A DNA stretch of 64,000 bases from Dioscorea cayenensis subsp. rotundata (lineage: Eukaryota > Streptophyta > Magnoliopsida > Dioscoreales > Dioscoreaceae), in contig NC_052474.1 of assembly GCF_009730915.1 (NCBI RefSeq), forward strand, positions 9,025,501 to 9,089,500, written 5' to 3'. The translations under genes were made by a program, and so were the position numbers. Each line of letters begins with the position of its first letter. Positions within the stretch are counted from its first letter, which is position 1. The notes beneath the pieces were generated by a model. That model was given only the letters and a program-made list of their open reading frames with translations, ran no database searches and was not told where the DNA came from. Positions 11,819 through 23,514 of this stretch are shown here, one piece after another.

Positions 11819-13771
11819 GGAAAATTCTCATTCACCCTCGTAATTTTCAAAACTTCCCAAAAATCCCCTCCAACTTTTGCACACCCCGGACGACCCTCAG
11901 CTATATTTTACATTCCTTTTTAACCCCTCACGGTAAGTTGAAGTGGGTCCACGATATGAAATTCCTTTTTGCCCCTTGCAAAAGGTGGGAAAAAAATAGC
12001 TCGATCATAACTTTCTTTTATGCATAGTTTTTCAATGCCTCACATCGCTTTTTCTCAAACAAAGTTTAGAAGGCTCATATCTTGTTCTTCTTGTTCTTGT
12101 TCTTGTTCTTGTTCTTCTTCTTCTTCTTCTTCTTCTTCTTCTTTTTTCTTCTTCTCATTTGGTGTATTCAATTTTAGCTCTTCCGATTAAATTATGGAGA
12201 GTTTTTGTGCTATTGCTAGATACTACGGGGAGGGACGAGTGCTAATGTTCACTGCTACGACTTCTTGGGAATCGGTGTTAGTGAAATATGTGAGCGATGG
12301 GGTCTCGATATTTCCGTGTCGAGGTGAAGTTTATCACACCCGATGGACATAAAAGCGGTATGTCTCATATAAAAGCGAGGTTGACTTCCAGCGCATGTGT
12401 CACGTGCACTCCATCTTCAAATGTTACGTTGTTGATCTTGTTGTTGAGGGCGGATGATGTGGCATCGTATCCCTCGAAAAGCGAGTTCTTCTCGTTGTAA
12501 GTTTCTTCTCGTTTATGTTTATATAGTTGTAGAAGTTAATTATTGTTTATTATCCCTGTCACTGTTTACATTTATCAAGTTTCCATTAACTTATTAACTT
12601 ATTATTTAACTTTTTGTTTTAACGTTTAAGATTTATGTTTATCGTTTAAATATTTTTGTGTCTCTGTTTAAATATTGATCGTGTTCGTTTAAACTAAAGT
12701 GTTGGCGAGGGAATTAGAATCCGGCAGCTTACATTCCACATCATGGCGAGCCCGAGGGTGTGGCATGCCTTCCTTCCTCATCCGATCAGTCGAAGTGTTG
12801 TCGTTGGATATTGGACAATGTTTTTGAAGGCGTTGAACATTTCGAGACGCACTTAGAATTTTTGCAATCAAAAGGAATTTTTGACTTCAAATTCTTGAAG
12901 AGCGAGAAACACCGGGTGATTGTGGAAGGAAGCTTCGACTTCAAAAATGGGCGTATAAGGAAGCTATATTCCCCTCATGCGACAGATGACGAGGCCGATG
13001 GATGAAAAATGCATGACTGCGTTTGCGATCACTTTGTGACGAGAAGGCAACACTGGGTGTCCTAGGCGAAAGAGGATCGAGTCGTGAGCGTCAGAGTCCG
13101 TGAAGTTGCGTTAGTAGCCATTGCCACGTTTCGAGTCACTGATCGCGGATCGTGGAATGAATGCATTCAGACTAGGCATTGTGTATATACTTCTTATTAT
13201 TGTTTAAATATTGAACTTTATATTTAAATATATCTCTTACGTTTTAAATATTTTATTCTCTCGCTTTAAGCATTATTTTTATCGTTTAAAAATAAATTTG
13301 TATCCGCTTAAAATGTACAACGGGATGGTCTTTGAGCGTAATTAATACACGCTCGGTTCCCCAGCGTTTCCACTCCGTCGCATGACAAAAAATCGGAACA
13401 TTACATTACACTCTATAAGAGATTATTAAGTAATAAGGATATTTTAAGCAGAAAATATTAAGTATATTTTTTTGTTGTAATTACATTGATATTATTAAAT
13501 AATAAGGATATTTTTAAAGCAAGAAAATATTAAATTTAAAGCAGAGAAACCTAAACTTAAAGCGAGAAAAGCGAAAGTTAAAAGAGCAAAAGTTATCATT
13601 ATCTGATTAAAATGAATGTTGATATTAGCCGATAATGAAAATGAAAATGAAACGAGAACCCTACCCGATAATGTACCCTACGGACTACAATATCATCCAA
13701 CAAGAACGAGAACCTCAAAAGCGAAGCAGAATGAATTTAATTGAATTTAGATACATATGCAGTTAATTAGA
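11819..13771 (+). repeat. MULE shell unit 4 of 6
   Basis: Exon 1 ATG at 12194, intron from 12497 to about 12710, exon 2 thereafter, zinc-knuckle region at about 13110-13155. The (TTC)n tract precedes the ATG as in the other units. The catalytic domain is missing, and small indels disrupt the reading frames. Confidence 0.84.
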
Positions 13772-15731
13772 GGGAAAAATTCATGTTTCACCCTCGTAAT
13801 TTTTCAAAACTTCCCAAAAAACCCCCTCCAACTTTTGCACACCGGATGACCCTCCGTTATATTTTTACATTCCTTTTTAACCCCCGCCGGTAAGTTGAAG
13901 TGGGTCCACGATATGAAATTCCTTTTTTGCCCTTGCAAAAGGTGGGGAAAAATGGCGCTCAATCATAACTTTCTTTATGCATAGTTTTTCAATGCCTCAC
14001 GCTTGCTTTTTCTCAAACAAAGTTTAGAAGGCTCATATCTTGTTCTTCTTGTTCTTGTTCTTGTTCTTCTTCTTCTTCTTCTTCTTCTTCTTCTTCTTCT
14101 TTTTCTTCTTCTCATTTGGTGTATTCAATTTTAGCTCTTCGATTAAATTATGGAGAGTTTTTGTGCTATTGCTAGATACTAGCGGGGAGGGGACGAGTGC
14201 TAATGTTCACTGGCGACTTCTTGGGAATCGATGTTAGCTGAAATATGTGAGCGATGGGGTCTCGATATTTCCCGTGTCGGTGAAGTTTATCACACCCGAT
14301 GGACATAAAAAGCAGTATGTCTCATATAAAAGCGAGGTTGACTTCCGGTAGCATGTGTCACGTGCACTCCATCTTCAAATGTTACATTGTTGATCTTGTT
14401 GTTGGGAGCGAGATGATGTGGCATCGTATCCTCACGAAAAGCGAGTTCTTCTCGTTGTAAGTTTCTTCTCGTTTATGTTTATATAGTTGTAGAAGTTAAT
14501 TATTGTTTATTATCCATCATCACTGTTTACATTTTATCAAGTTTCCATTAACTTATTAACTTATTATTTAACTTTTTTTGTTTTTAACGTTTAAGATTTA
14601 TGTTTATCGTTTAAATATTTTTGTGTCTCTGTTTAAATATTGATCGTGTTCGTTTAAACTAAAGTGTTGGCGAGGAATTGAATCTGCGGTAACCATTTCC
14701 ACATCATGGCGAGCTCGAGGGTGTGGCATGCCTTCCTTCCTCATCCGATCAAGTGAAGTGTTGTCGTTGGATATTGGACGATGTTTTGAAGGCGTTGAAC
14801 ATTTCGAGACGCACTTAGGAATTTTTGCAATCAAAAGAATTTTTGACTTCAAATTCTTGAAGAGCAGAAACAGGGTGATCTGTGGAAGGAAGCTTCGACT
14901 TCAAAAAAATGGCGTATAAGGAAGCTATATTCCCCATACGGACAATGACGAGGCGATGGATGAAAATCATGACTGCGTTTGCGACCACTTTGTGACGAGA
15001 AGAGCAACTCGGTGTCCTAGACGAAAGAGGATCGAGTCGTAGCGTCCGAGGTCCGCAAGTTGCGTTAGTAGCCATTGCCACGTTTCGAGTCATGTCGCGG
15101 ATCGTGGAATGAATCATTGCCGACTAGGCATTGTGTATATACTTCTTATTATTGTTTAAATATTGAACTTTATATTTAAATATATCTCTTACGTTTTAAA
15201 TATTTTTATTCTACGTTTAACTCATTATTTTTTTATCGTTTAAAAATAAATTTGTATCCGCTTAAAATGTACAGACGGGATGGTCTTTGAGCGTAATTAA
15301 TACACGCTCGGTTCCCCAGCGTTTCCACTCCCGTCGCAGCATAAAAATCGGAACATTACATTACACTCTATAAGAGATTATTAAGTAATAAGGATATTTT
15401 TAAGCGAGAAAATATTAAGTATATTTTTTTGTTGTAATTACATTGATATTATTAAATAATAAGGATATTTTTAAAGCAGAAAATATTAAATTTAAAGCAG
15501 AGAAACCTAAACTTAAAGCAGAGAAAAGCGAAAGTTAAAGAGGCGAAAAGTTATCATTATCACGATTAAAATGAATGTTGATATTAGCCGATAATGAAAA
15601 TGAAAATGAAACGAGAACCCTACCCGATAATGTACCCTGCGGACTACAATATCATCCAACAAGAAACGGAACCTCAAAAGCGAAGCAGAATGAATTTAAT
15701 TGAATTTAGATACATGTACAGATTAATTAGA
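13772..15731 (+). repeat. MULE shell unit 5 of 6
   Basis: Exon 1 ATG at 14150, intron 14457-14674 (GTAAGT...AG), exon 2 with the MuDR DNA-binding domain, zinc-knuckle region at about 15064-15107. The (TTC)n tract runs from about 14040 to 14112. Architecture and the missing catalytic core are the same as in unit 1. Confidence 0.84.
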
Positions 15732-17664
15732 GGGAAAATTACATTCATCCCCTCGTAATTTTTCAAAACTTCCCAAAAACCCCCTCAACTTTTGCACCCG
15801 ATGACCCTCCGTTATATTTTACATTCCTTTTTAACCCCCTAGCAGTAAGTTGAAGTGGGTCCACGATATGAAATTCCTTTTTTGCCCTTGCAAAGGTGGG
15901 GAAAAATGAGCGCAATCATAACTTTCTTTATGCATAGTTTTTCAATGCCTCACGCTTGCCTTTTTCTCAAACAAAGTTTAGAAGGCTCATATCTTGTTCT
16001 TCTTGTTCTTGTTCTTGTTCTTCTTCTTCTTCTTCTTCTTCTTCTTCTTCTTCTTTTTTCTTCTTCTCATTTGGTGTATTCGATTTTAGCTCTTCCGAGT
16101 TAAATTATGGAGAGTTTTTGTGCTATTGCTAGATACAACGGGGAGGACGAGTGCTAATGTTCCGCAGTGACTTCTTGGGAATCGGTGTTAGGCTGGGAAA
16201 TATGTGGCGATGGGGTCTCGATATTTCCGTGTCGGGTGAAGTTTATCACACTCGATGGACATAAAAGCAGTATGTCTCATATAAAAGCGAGGTTGACTTC
16301 AGTAGCATGTGTCACGTGCACTCCATCTTCAAATGTTCTGTTGTTGATCTTGTTGTTGAGACAGATGATGTGGCATCGTATCCTACTGAAAACGAGTTCT
16401 TCTCGTTGTAAGTTTCTTCTCGTTTATGTTTATATAGTTGTAGAAGTTAATTATTGTTTATTATCCCTGTCACTGTTTACATTTATCAAGTTTCCATTAA
16501 CTTATTAACTTATTATTTAACTTTTTGTTTTAACGTTTAAGATTTATGTTTATCGTTTAAATATTTTGTGTCTCTGTTTAAATATTGATCGTGTTCGTTT
16601 AAACTAAAAGTGTTGGCGAGGAATTGAGACTGGCGGTAACATTTCCACATCATGGCGAGCTCGAGGGTGTGGCATGCCTTCCTTCCTCATCCGATCAGTG
16701 AAGTGTTGTCGTTGGATATTGGACAGATGTTTTTGAAGGCGTTGAACATTTCGAGAGCGCACTTAGGAATTTTGCTGATCAAAAGGAATTTTTGACTTCA
16801 AATTCTTGAAGAGCGAGAAACACGGGTGATCTGTGGAAGGAAGCTTCGACTTCAAAAATGGCGTATAAGGAAGCTATATTCCCCATACAGGACAATGAGC
16901 GAGCCGATGGATGAAAATCGTGACTGCGTTTGCTGACACTTTGTGACGAAAGCGACACAGGGTGTCCTGAGGCGAAAGAGGATCGAGTCGTGGCGTCCAG
17001 AGGTCGCAGAGTTGCGTTGTAGCCATTGCTGCGTTCGGGTCATGATCGCGGATCGTGGAATGAATCATGTGCCCGACTAGGCATTGTGTATATACTTCTT
17101 ATTATTGTTTAAATATTGAACTTTATATTTAAATATATCTCTTACGTTTTAAATATTTTTATTCTCCGTTTAAGCTATTATTTTTATCGTTTAAAATAAA
17201 TTTTGTATCCGCTTAAAATGTACTGACGGGATGGTGCTTTGAAGCGTCAATTAATACACGCTCGGTTCCCCAGCGTTTCCACTCCCGTCGCACATAAAAA
17301 TCGGAACATTACATTACACTCTATAAGAGATTATTAAGTAATAAGGATATTTTAAACAGAAAATATTAAGTATATTTTGTTGTAATTACATTGATATTAT
17401 TAAATAATAAGGATATTTTTAAAGCAGAAAATATTAAATTTAAACAGAGAAACCTAAACTTAAACGAGAAAAGCGAAAGTTAAAAGGGCGAAAAGTTATC
17501 ATTATACGAGTTAAAATGAATGTTGATATTAGCCGATAATGAAAATGAAAATGAAAGCAGAACCCTACCCCGATAATGTACCTGCGGACTACAATATCAT
17601 CCAACGAAACGGAACCTCAAAAAGCGAAAGCAGAATGAATTTAATTGAATTTAGATACATGTAC
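15732..17664 (+). repeat. MULE shell unit 6 of 6 (last, slightly shorter)
   Basis: Exon 1 ATG at 16107, intron 16408-16620, exon 2 from 16621, zinc-knuckle region at about 17018-17060. The unit follows the shared pattern to GATACATGTACA at 17653-17664, then departs from the array into the 3' flank of the Ulp1-like gene instead of meeting another terminal repeat. This marks the array end. Confidence 0.84.
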
Positions 17665-17984
17665 ATTTACATTGACAAAAATTTGTCATGTTCTTACGAA
17701 AAATGAATTGAATTTAAAAGCTGGTTTACATTTGAAACTATTACACCTATCTGATGACTATGACCCGCTTACGTACTACTCCCCTCGGGTTCGTTTTACA
17801 GATGAAAAGCGGAGTTTAAACTAATTACATTGATATTTTACACAATGAACTATATACTTAAACACTTTGAAAGTGTATGTTAAACAATGAATCTGGATTA
17901 TTAAAGAAAGAATCGTGTATACTAAATATAGAAAAGAATGACTAAGAACCCGCTTGCGAAGACTCCTCTGGTGTGATGCAGCTG

Positions 17985-20900
17985 CCCTCCCCTCCCTAAG
18001 TATGCGGAAACATACCTTGTCGCGAGATAAGGGACGTCGGTCTGCAGTACCCGTAGCTTCTCACCGGTGAGTAACTCACTCGATAAACCGCATGAGCGTA
18101 GGCGGCTGCGATCGACACTTCCTTTTTACATCGTGGGGCTTCGATTAGTGCGTGAACAAGCGGGTACTTTCTGATCGCCGACTCGCCCAACTCCATGTCG
18201 TACTGAGATGTCGAATAGGTTCCACTGTCGAGATATACAAGTTCATATTAGAATGCCGATTATTTACTGAACACTATTACACAAACACAAATTATTAAAG
18301 CACTTACCATTTCTAGCAGCGTTTTTTATCGTATTCTTCGCTTTGGCATGAAGAATAATGCATGTATTCTTGTTTTTTCATTGTCGAGGGGCGACGACGA
18401 CATGGAAGTGGCCACTCATAATTGCTCGGGAGGATGAGCGATGTCCACTTCATGCAAGTTGCTGCAGCGGCATCTCCAATCATAGCCATCGTGGATTCGT
18501 ATGCGTCGTCGCCACGCTTTGACATGAACAAGGCCGATTGTGCGTGTGATGGGCGCGCCTCTTATAGCGATATGGCACTACGCTCGTCATCTTTTGCAAG
18601 ATACATACGAGTCGTCCATCACGTACGTCCGTGACCCGTCTCCTTCCCTCGAGCGGGTCGAATAGATTGGCCCGGGTGTGGTCGTGCGGCAGTCGTTCTT
18701 CCACTGACGCAGTCTCTGTGGTTGAGCGGAACAAAGACATGTAAACAATGTTGTAAGTATAAAATTAAAGCGTTAAAGTATAAACTTTAAATTCTATATT
18801 GAATGTTTTAAAGCAGTAGCGGTAATATTTAAAAGGGTATCACTTATAAGTTAAATGTTATCTAGAAATTTTTAAAGCGTTAACGCTCCTACTTAAATGG
18901 TAACTAAAAAGCAGTTTTAAACAATATCATAAAAACTTCAAACTTAATTTGTCCATAGGGCGTGTTGAGGAAGATCCTTATCAACTCACTCTCGTACTTA
19001 TTGAGGCGGGATTGGCCAACGTATTTTTTTTTCTTCGGAATGAAGACTTTCCCAAAGTTCTTCTACTTTTTATTGGCTTCCCTTTAATGGGGGCACGACG
19101 CAAGAGCATCAACAGGGAGACACTTCTTTACATGCTTCTTGTTCTTGTGGGATTGTGTGCGCCCGATGCGGCGCGGTCAACCGTTGGTTCCATCAGTAAT
19201 TCCACCGTTGAGGATAGACTCAACGACCTTCTCAACCGTGAGTTCCGCGGCAGCGACGATCGATGGGAGACACAGCGTTGTCCGGTTGTTCTTCTTCATG
19301 GATTGTGTCCATCTTTGATGCCTGCATTGTCAGCGCCAGGTTCCAGCGTATGCATGATGTCGTCAACAATGAGTCGACGATCTTTTTCCACGCGGCAAAC
19401 TTCGGCGCCATCTTCGATCTCCTCCACCGTGATGGGCATGTCATCAGCGTTAACAACATCGGTACCGATGGTGCTGCTGCGCGATGAGTGTCGCTATTAT
19501 TTCATCGTCGGCCCAGACGCGGGTGAAAGCGGAGGCATTATTGTTTTTCCTCTTTTTGCAAGCTTCTTGAATGAGGCCGTCTTTGAAGGGCCACCCGATG
19601 ATGTCCTCGTGCGTCGAACTCCGAGCGAGCGTATCAGTCCCGAGTGCTTCATTTGTTTGAAGGAAGGCGCGATCGATTGTGGCTGTGACCGGCCTTCCAA
19701 TGCCTCCACCCGAGCGACAATGCCGAGGGAACTCGATCATCAAAATCTGCAAGACTGCGTGAGAGTTGCGGTGACATCCTCGCTTAGTGCGGTGGACGCC
19801 GCACGTTCGGGGGCGACGGTCGGGGGAAGCACGGTCGAGGCGGGGGTGGGGAGGGCTTCTCGGCCTCGGCGAGATGCGTTTTGACTGGAAGCGAGGGAGA
19901 GCCGGCGTCCAGTAGCGCAGGAAGAGGTTGCCCTACTCATCTTGCCTTTGAGCAAGCGGTTCCGGGAGCAATAGCATCCGACCCAAAGCGGTTGGCTCTG
20001 AACAAATACTTCTTCATCAGGCATTCGCGGAACTCAGCTCGGGGAAACTAGCATGTGTAAAGCAAACAATCTTAGCGAAATTATTTAGTTTAAACAATTA
20101 AAACTATATTTACATATGTAACTCAGTATATTTAAAGCGTTATAACCTATTGTGTTAAACGATAAAACAAACAAAATTAAACATTAAACCAAAAGTTTAA
20201 GCGGTAGTTGAACAAAGTTAAGCGAGTAAGTTATAATTTTTAAAGCGATAGATGAATAAAGTTAAGCGGTAAATGACATGGTTAAGCGTTAACGTCTCGA
20301 GTTAAAACAAAAATATTTTTTTGAATTATTACCTCTTTTTCCTCCGAGAGATGACAAACTCGTCTACATAAATCACGCTTCCGGTGAAAGTATTTTCACC
20401 GTAGCAGCAGCATCCTTGGGATCTTGCAAAAACGGACTTTTCTTTCCGGTTCCCGGTCACTCAGTAAAACCCGGGATGTTAAGCGCTCACGCGTGCAACC
20501 CTTAACATACCCGGTGTTGGTCTTCTTCCCCGCAGCATCTAGATTGCACTCGGGTAGCGGCATTGTGGTATGTCCTCCATAAGCCACTTGCGTCGCTTGC
20601 GCCCGTGCGTAGCGCCCATTCGGTGTAGATCATCGACATAATCAGCGATCCGATTAGGAGCCAAAGCGGGGAGGTATTTGGGAAGAGGATTGTACCCGGG
20701 AGAGTACGCATCGTGATGGTTTGACAAAATTCTCCTCTTCTCCCCTACGTCGATCGAGTTCTTTGAAGAGTGCTCCCGATGGAGTCTCGCGTCTCTCGTA
20801 CGTCTTCGATAAATACCTCTCTGAGTGGCCGTGTTTTCTTCTTAAACACGATCGCCTCCCCATGCAGCGCAGGTAAGAACGATTGCCACATCTTGGTCGC

Positions 20901-21160
20901 GAAAGTCGGATGCTTTCCCCAGATCCCTGAATTTATTGGTGCGATTATCGTATCTACCCGCGAGAGAGTCGAAGGGCCAGCTCTTGGTATACTGACTTCC
21001 AGACTCGATGAAATCGTGTGAGCGGTGTCCTTCGGATGATCTCCGATGTCGAGGATCATGTGAACTTTCAATTCAGCCCACGGTCTCCACTCTGAGGGTG
21101 TCGAGTAGCATCGCCCGTTAACTAGATTGGCCGCCCAGTAATCACAAAGCTGCGACAATA
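17985..21160 (-). pseudogene. Ulp1-like (peptidase C48) gene of the MULE, decayed
   Basis: Minus-strand readings fit the Ulp1-type cysteine protease genes carried by some plant MULEs; such enzymes cleave SUMO-type conjugates. At about 18384-18418 a block GHFHVVVA resembles the catalytic HW(F/H)VVVVD stretch. At about 18010-18120 comes the C-terminal block, where a DC-A-Y-MRFIE pattern is followed by GEKLRVLQTDVPYL; the Cys codon itself is not clean. An 83-bp GT-AG intron (18225-18307) fits this strand. Upstream, 20745-21158 has an open frame with LCDYWAANLVNGRCYS and VDTIIAPINSG, after a splice acceptor near 21153. Many frame breaks separate the pieces, some possibly sequence errors. An acidic stretch (MPITVEEIEDGAEV) near 19400-19450 also belongs to this strand. 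Confidence 0.55.
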
Positions 21161-21799
21161 ATAGCGCATTGTTAAGCGGAAATGTAATTTGTTAAACGGT
21201 AAACACTCGGTTCTTAAACAACGATATCATTTTTAAGCGATGGCGTATACTATTAAGCGGAGATACGAAATAATTAAGCGGAGACGAACTAACCCTAAAG
21301 CGGTGAAAGCTCATTGTTTAAGCGGAGTCCTCGTTTTTACAAGCTATGCAACCATATCAAGCGAGCAGTAGCGTAGATTATAAACATTACACAAAAGCAC
21401 AACAATCGGAAAACCATTTCGATCAGTATACATGAGCGAAAATGTAAAACAAAACAAAAACCCTAGCGAGACATCTCCTGCGGACTAACAAAACCCCAGT
21501 AGATTAATCCCCACGAAAGCTTGATGTCTTCCAACAAAAACAAAATCACAAACCAAAACCGAAAAAAATGTCTCTTAGTATGGAATAGTTAACAAAAACC
21601 ATAATGAATACCTTAGGCGCAAAGTGACTGAAATCTAGAATACTTGCAGGACTTCTTCTTGAGGCAGCGTGGAAAGGGAAGAGTCTGGGGTGGGAAGAAA
21701 GAGGCGGAGAGCGAGTTGGTGAGTCAGCGAGTTGAGAGAAAGACAAGCAGTTTGTAATGCCTAAGAAAAACCCACCCACTTCTCTCACTACCACCGAAA

Positions 21800-22000
21800 A
21801 TGGGTGACGCTACGACTTCCGTCTGCAAGGGCATTTTAGTCCATAAAATTTTTAAATACACTCAGTTTAATGCCAAGTTACGTATTTTTGGGGTTTCAAA
21901 ATCGTGGAGTTGAAAAGGAAGGGGTTTTTGGGTATTCCGAAACTATGGGGGTTTGTTTGACAATTTGGCAAAGTTGTAGGGTTTTTTTTTGGCAATTTCC
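21800..22000 (-). repeat. right terminal repeat of the MULE block
   Basis: In reverse complement it begins GGAAATTGCC, contains CCCAAAAACCCCTTCC and reaches TGCCCTTGCA about 175 bp in, matching the layout of the left end at 5944-6125. It is more diverged from the left end than the unit copies are from one another. Confidence 0.55.
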
Positions 22001-22804
22001 ACTTGTTAAAATGAACTAAATTTTATTTACTTCATGATGTACCTTGTACGTACTTTTATCCTTGAACATAATTACATAACACTTCCATGTACAGTGGGCT
22101 GGATTTTGATGAATTAAAGTACACTTAATTCATCAAAAAGTTATATTTTGTTTTTATACTCTTTTTTGAGCCACCTCTGTATAAATGTGATTAGATCGCT
22201 CTCTTAAATTATGTCTTTTATTTTTTACTAATTAATTTGTCAAAAAATTAATAATAATTAAACTTTATTCTGCTCAAGGCAGGTTGGAACTCACTCATTA
22301 ACTCAAAGAAATTAAATATATGTTGAACACTACAGTGATAATTACAGCAACAATAATAATAACAGTTTCTATGATGAACTAGGAAGAAATTTTGGAGTTG
22401 CAAGACATTTAAAAAAAAACAATATATGGTTAATAAAATAGAAAAGATACAATATAAAACATTATATGATTAATCAGTCAAATCAGACAAACAAATAAAT
22501 AACAAGATAATAGTTCAAACTCATATTATTGTATAATAGTAAATGTAGGTAAGCTTAAATCTGAATCCTTGTTGCCAACTAAACTTTGTTATGTTAATTT
22601 GATTTTTTGTTTTTTAAATACATGAACAAGTCATGTGTCATGGTATATACATGCATGAAGCGTAATCATGAAACTACGCAGCACATGTATCCTCATCACT
22701 GCTGATGTTTGAGAGTTGAACTGCATTCTCAATGAAATACTAAATACTTTACATAGAGAACTTATACTAATAGACCTATAATAATTGGCATTAATTTGAC
22801 TTAT
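22001..22804. other. AT-rich intergenic DNA
   Basis: No coding region, RNA gene or repeat was recognised. Confidence 0.5.
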
Positions 22805-23002
22805 GACTAGTGGCGGACCTGGAAATTTGGTACAACCCAGGTTTAAATAAAAATCAATCTTCATAATAAACATACTGTGTCCCAACCACGTTTTCACCTT
22901 GGGCTTTCCTTTCCTTAATCCAGATTTAAACCTTATCTGATGGAGTTCTTCTAAGGTTTTCCGGCCGGCCAGCCCGGGCTGCCACCCATGTGGGTCCGCC
23001 TA
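22805..23002. mobile_element. small hAT-like MITE
   Basis: The ends TAGTGGCGGACC (from 22808) and, inverted, TAGGCGGACCC (ending 23002) form an imperfect terminal inverted repeat, with GGCCGGCC and GGGCTGCC palindromic stretches inside near the right end. The direct repeat TGACTTA flanks it (22797-22803 and 23003-23009; an eighth base differs), as expected for an 8-bp hAT target duplication. It has no coding capacity. Confidence 0.5.
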
Positions 23003-23514
23003 TGACTTAGCACCGTAAATTTTTTTTTTTTTATGACAAGAGAAATAAAAATGTGCAGTGATCTTTTTGGGCTTGGGCCAGTGCATGCAAATATTCTAAC
23101 TATTAACCCAACTTTAGGATTAGCATCAAGGTTTGAAGCCATATTTCTTATCCTCTTCCCCTAATTTTTTTGACATAAATCTCAACATGTTTTTGTTAGT
23201 TATACATTTTTAATAAGTATTATTTTTTTACTGTTTTCATTTTAAATTTTGACAGGCTTGAGGGTAAATCTCAATATGATTTTTATTTTAACCACATACC
23301 CTTAAAAAAAAAACATATAAACCAATCTCAAATCTAACATGTTTGAATATAACTATAAATTATATGTCAGAGTTATTAATGGGCATTTCACAAATTCCGA
23401 ATTAGACAAGGGCATATGTGCAATATATATGTATATGTATATATATACATAGAACCAAAGATTCTTATCTAACCTCTCTGAAGGGAAAAATTGGATTTTT
23501 AGGGCTGTATCACG

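Larger units (their letters stand above)
5944..22000. mobile_element. composite Mutator-like element: six tandem transposase-shell units plus a Ulp1-type gene
   Basis: The block starts with a MULE-like terminal sequence (GGGAAAATTACTG...) at 5944 and ends with a diverged inverted counterpart at about 21800-22000. Both ends share, in inverted orientation, CCCAAAAACCCC and, further in, TGCCCTTGCA about 165-175 bp from the tip, so the terminal repeats are long, as in MULEs. Inside are six direct units of 1.93-1.97 kb carrying transposase pieces (+) and a decayed Ulp1-like protease gene (-). The convergent arrangement resembles autonomous MULEs that carry a transposase and a Ulp1 gene. The 10 bases outside each end (5934-5943 and 22001-22010) agree at 7 positions, a weak target-site duplication. 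That the block is one inserted element is an inference. Confidence 0.65.

Noticed and set aside
5944-17664. The tandem array as satellite DNA or rDNA-like spacer
   Set aside because: The units contain a spliced transposase N-terminus, a MuDR DNA-binding domain and a MULE end, so they are transposon-derived. No rRNA sequence is present.
18949-19884. A 311-codon open frame on the plus strand
   Set aside because: It has no ATG start and no recognisable domain. The opposite strand shows an acidic protein-like stretch and belongs to the Ulp1-type gene with a supported intron, so this is probably antisense openness in GC-rich DNA.
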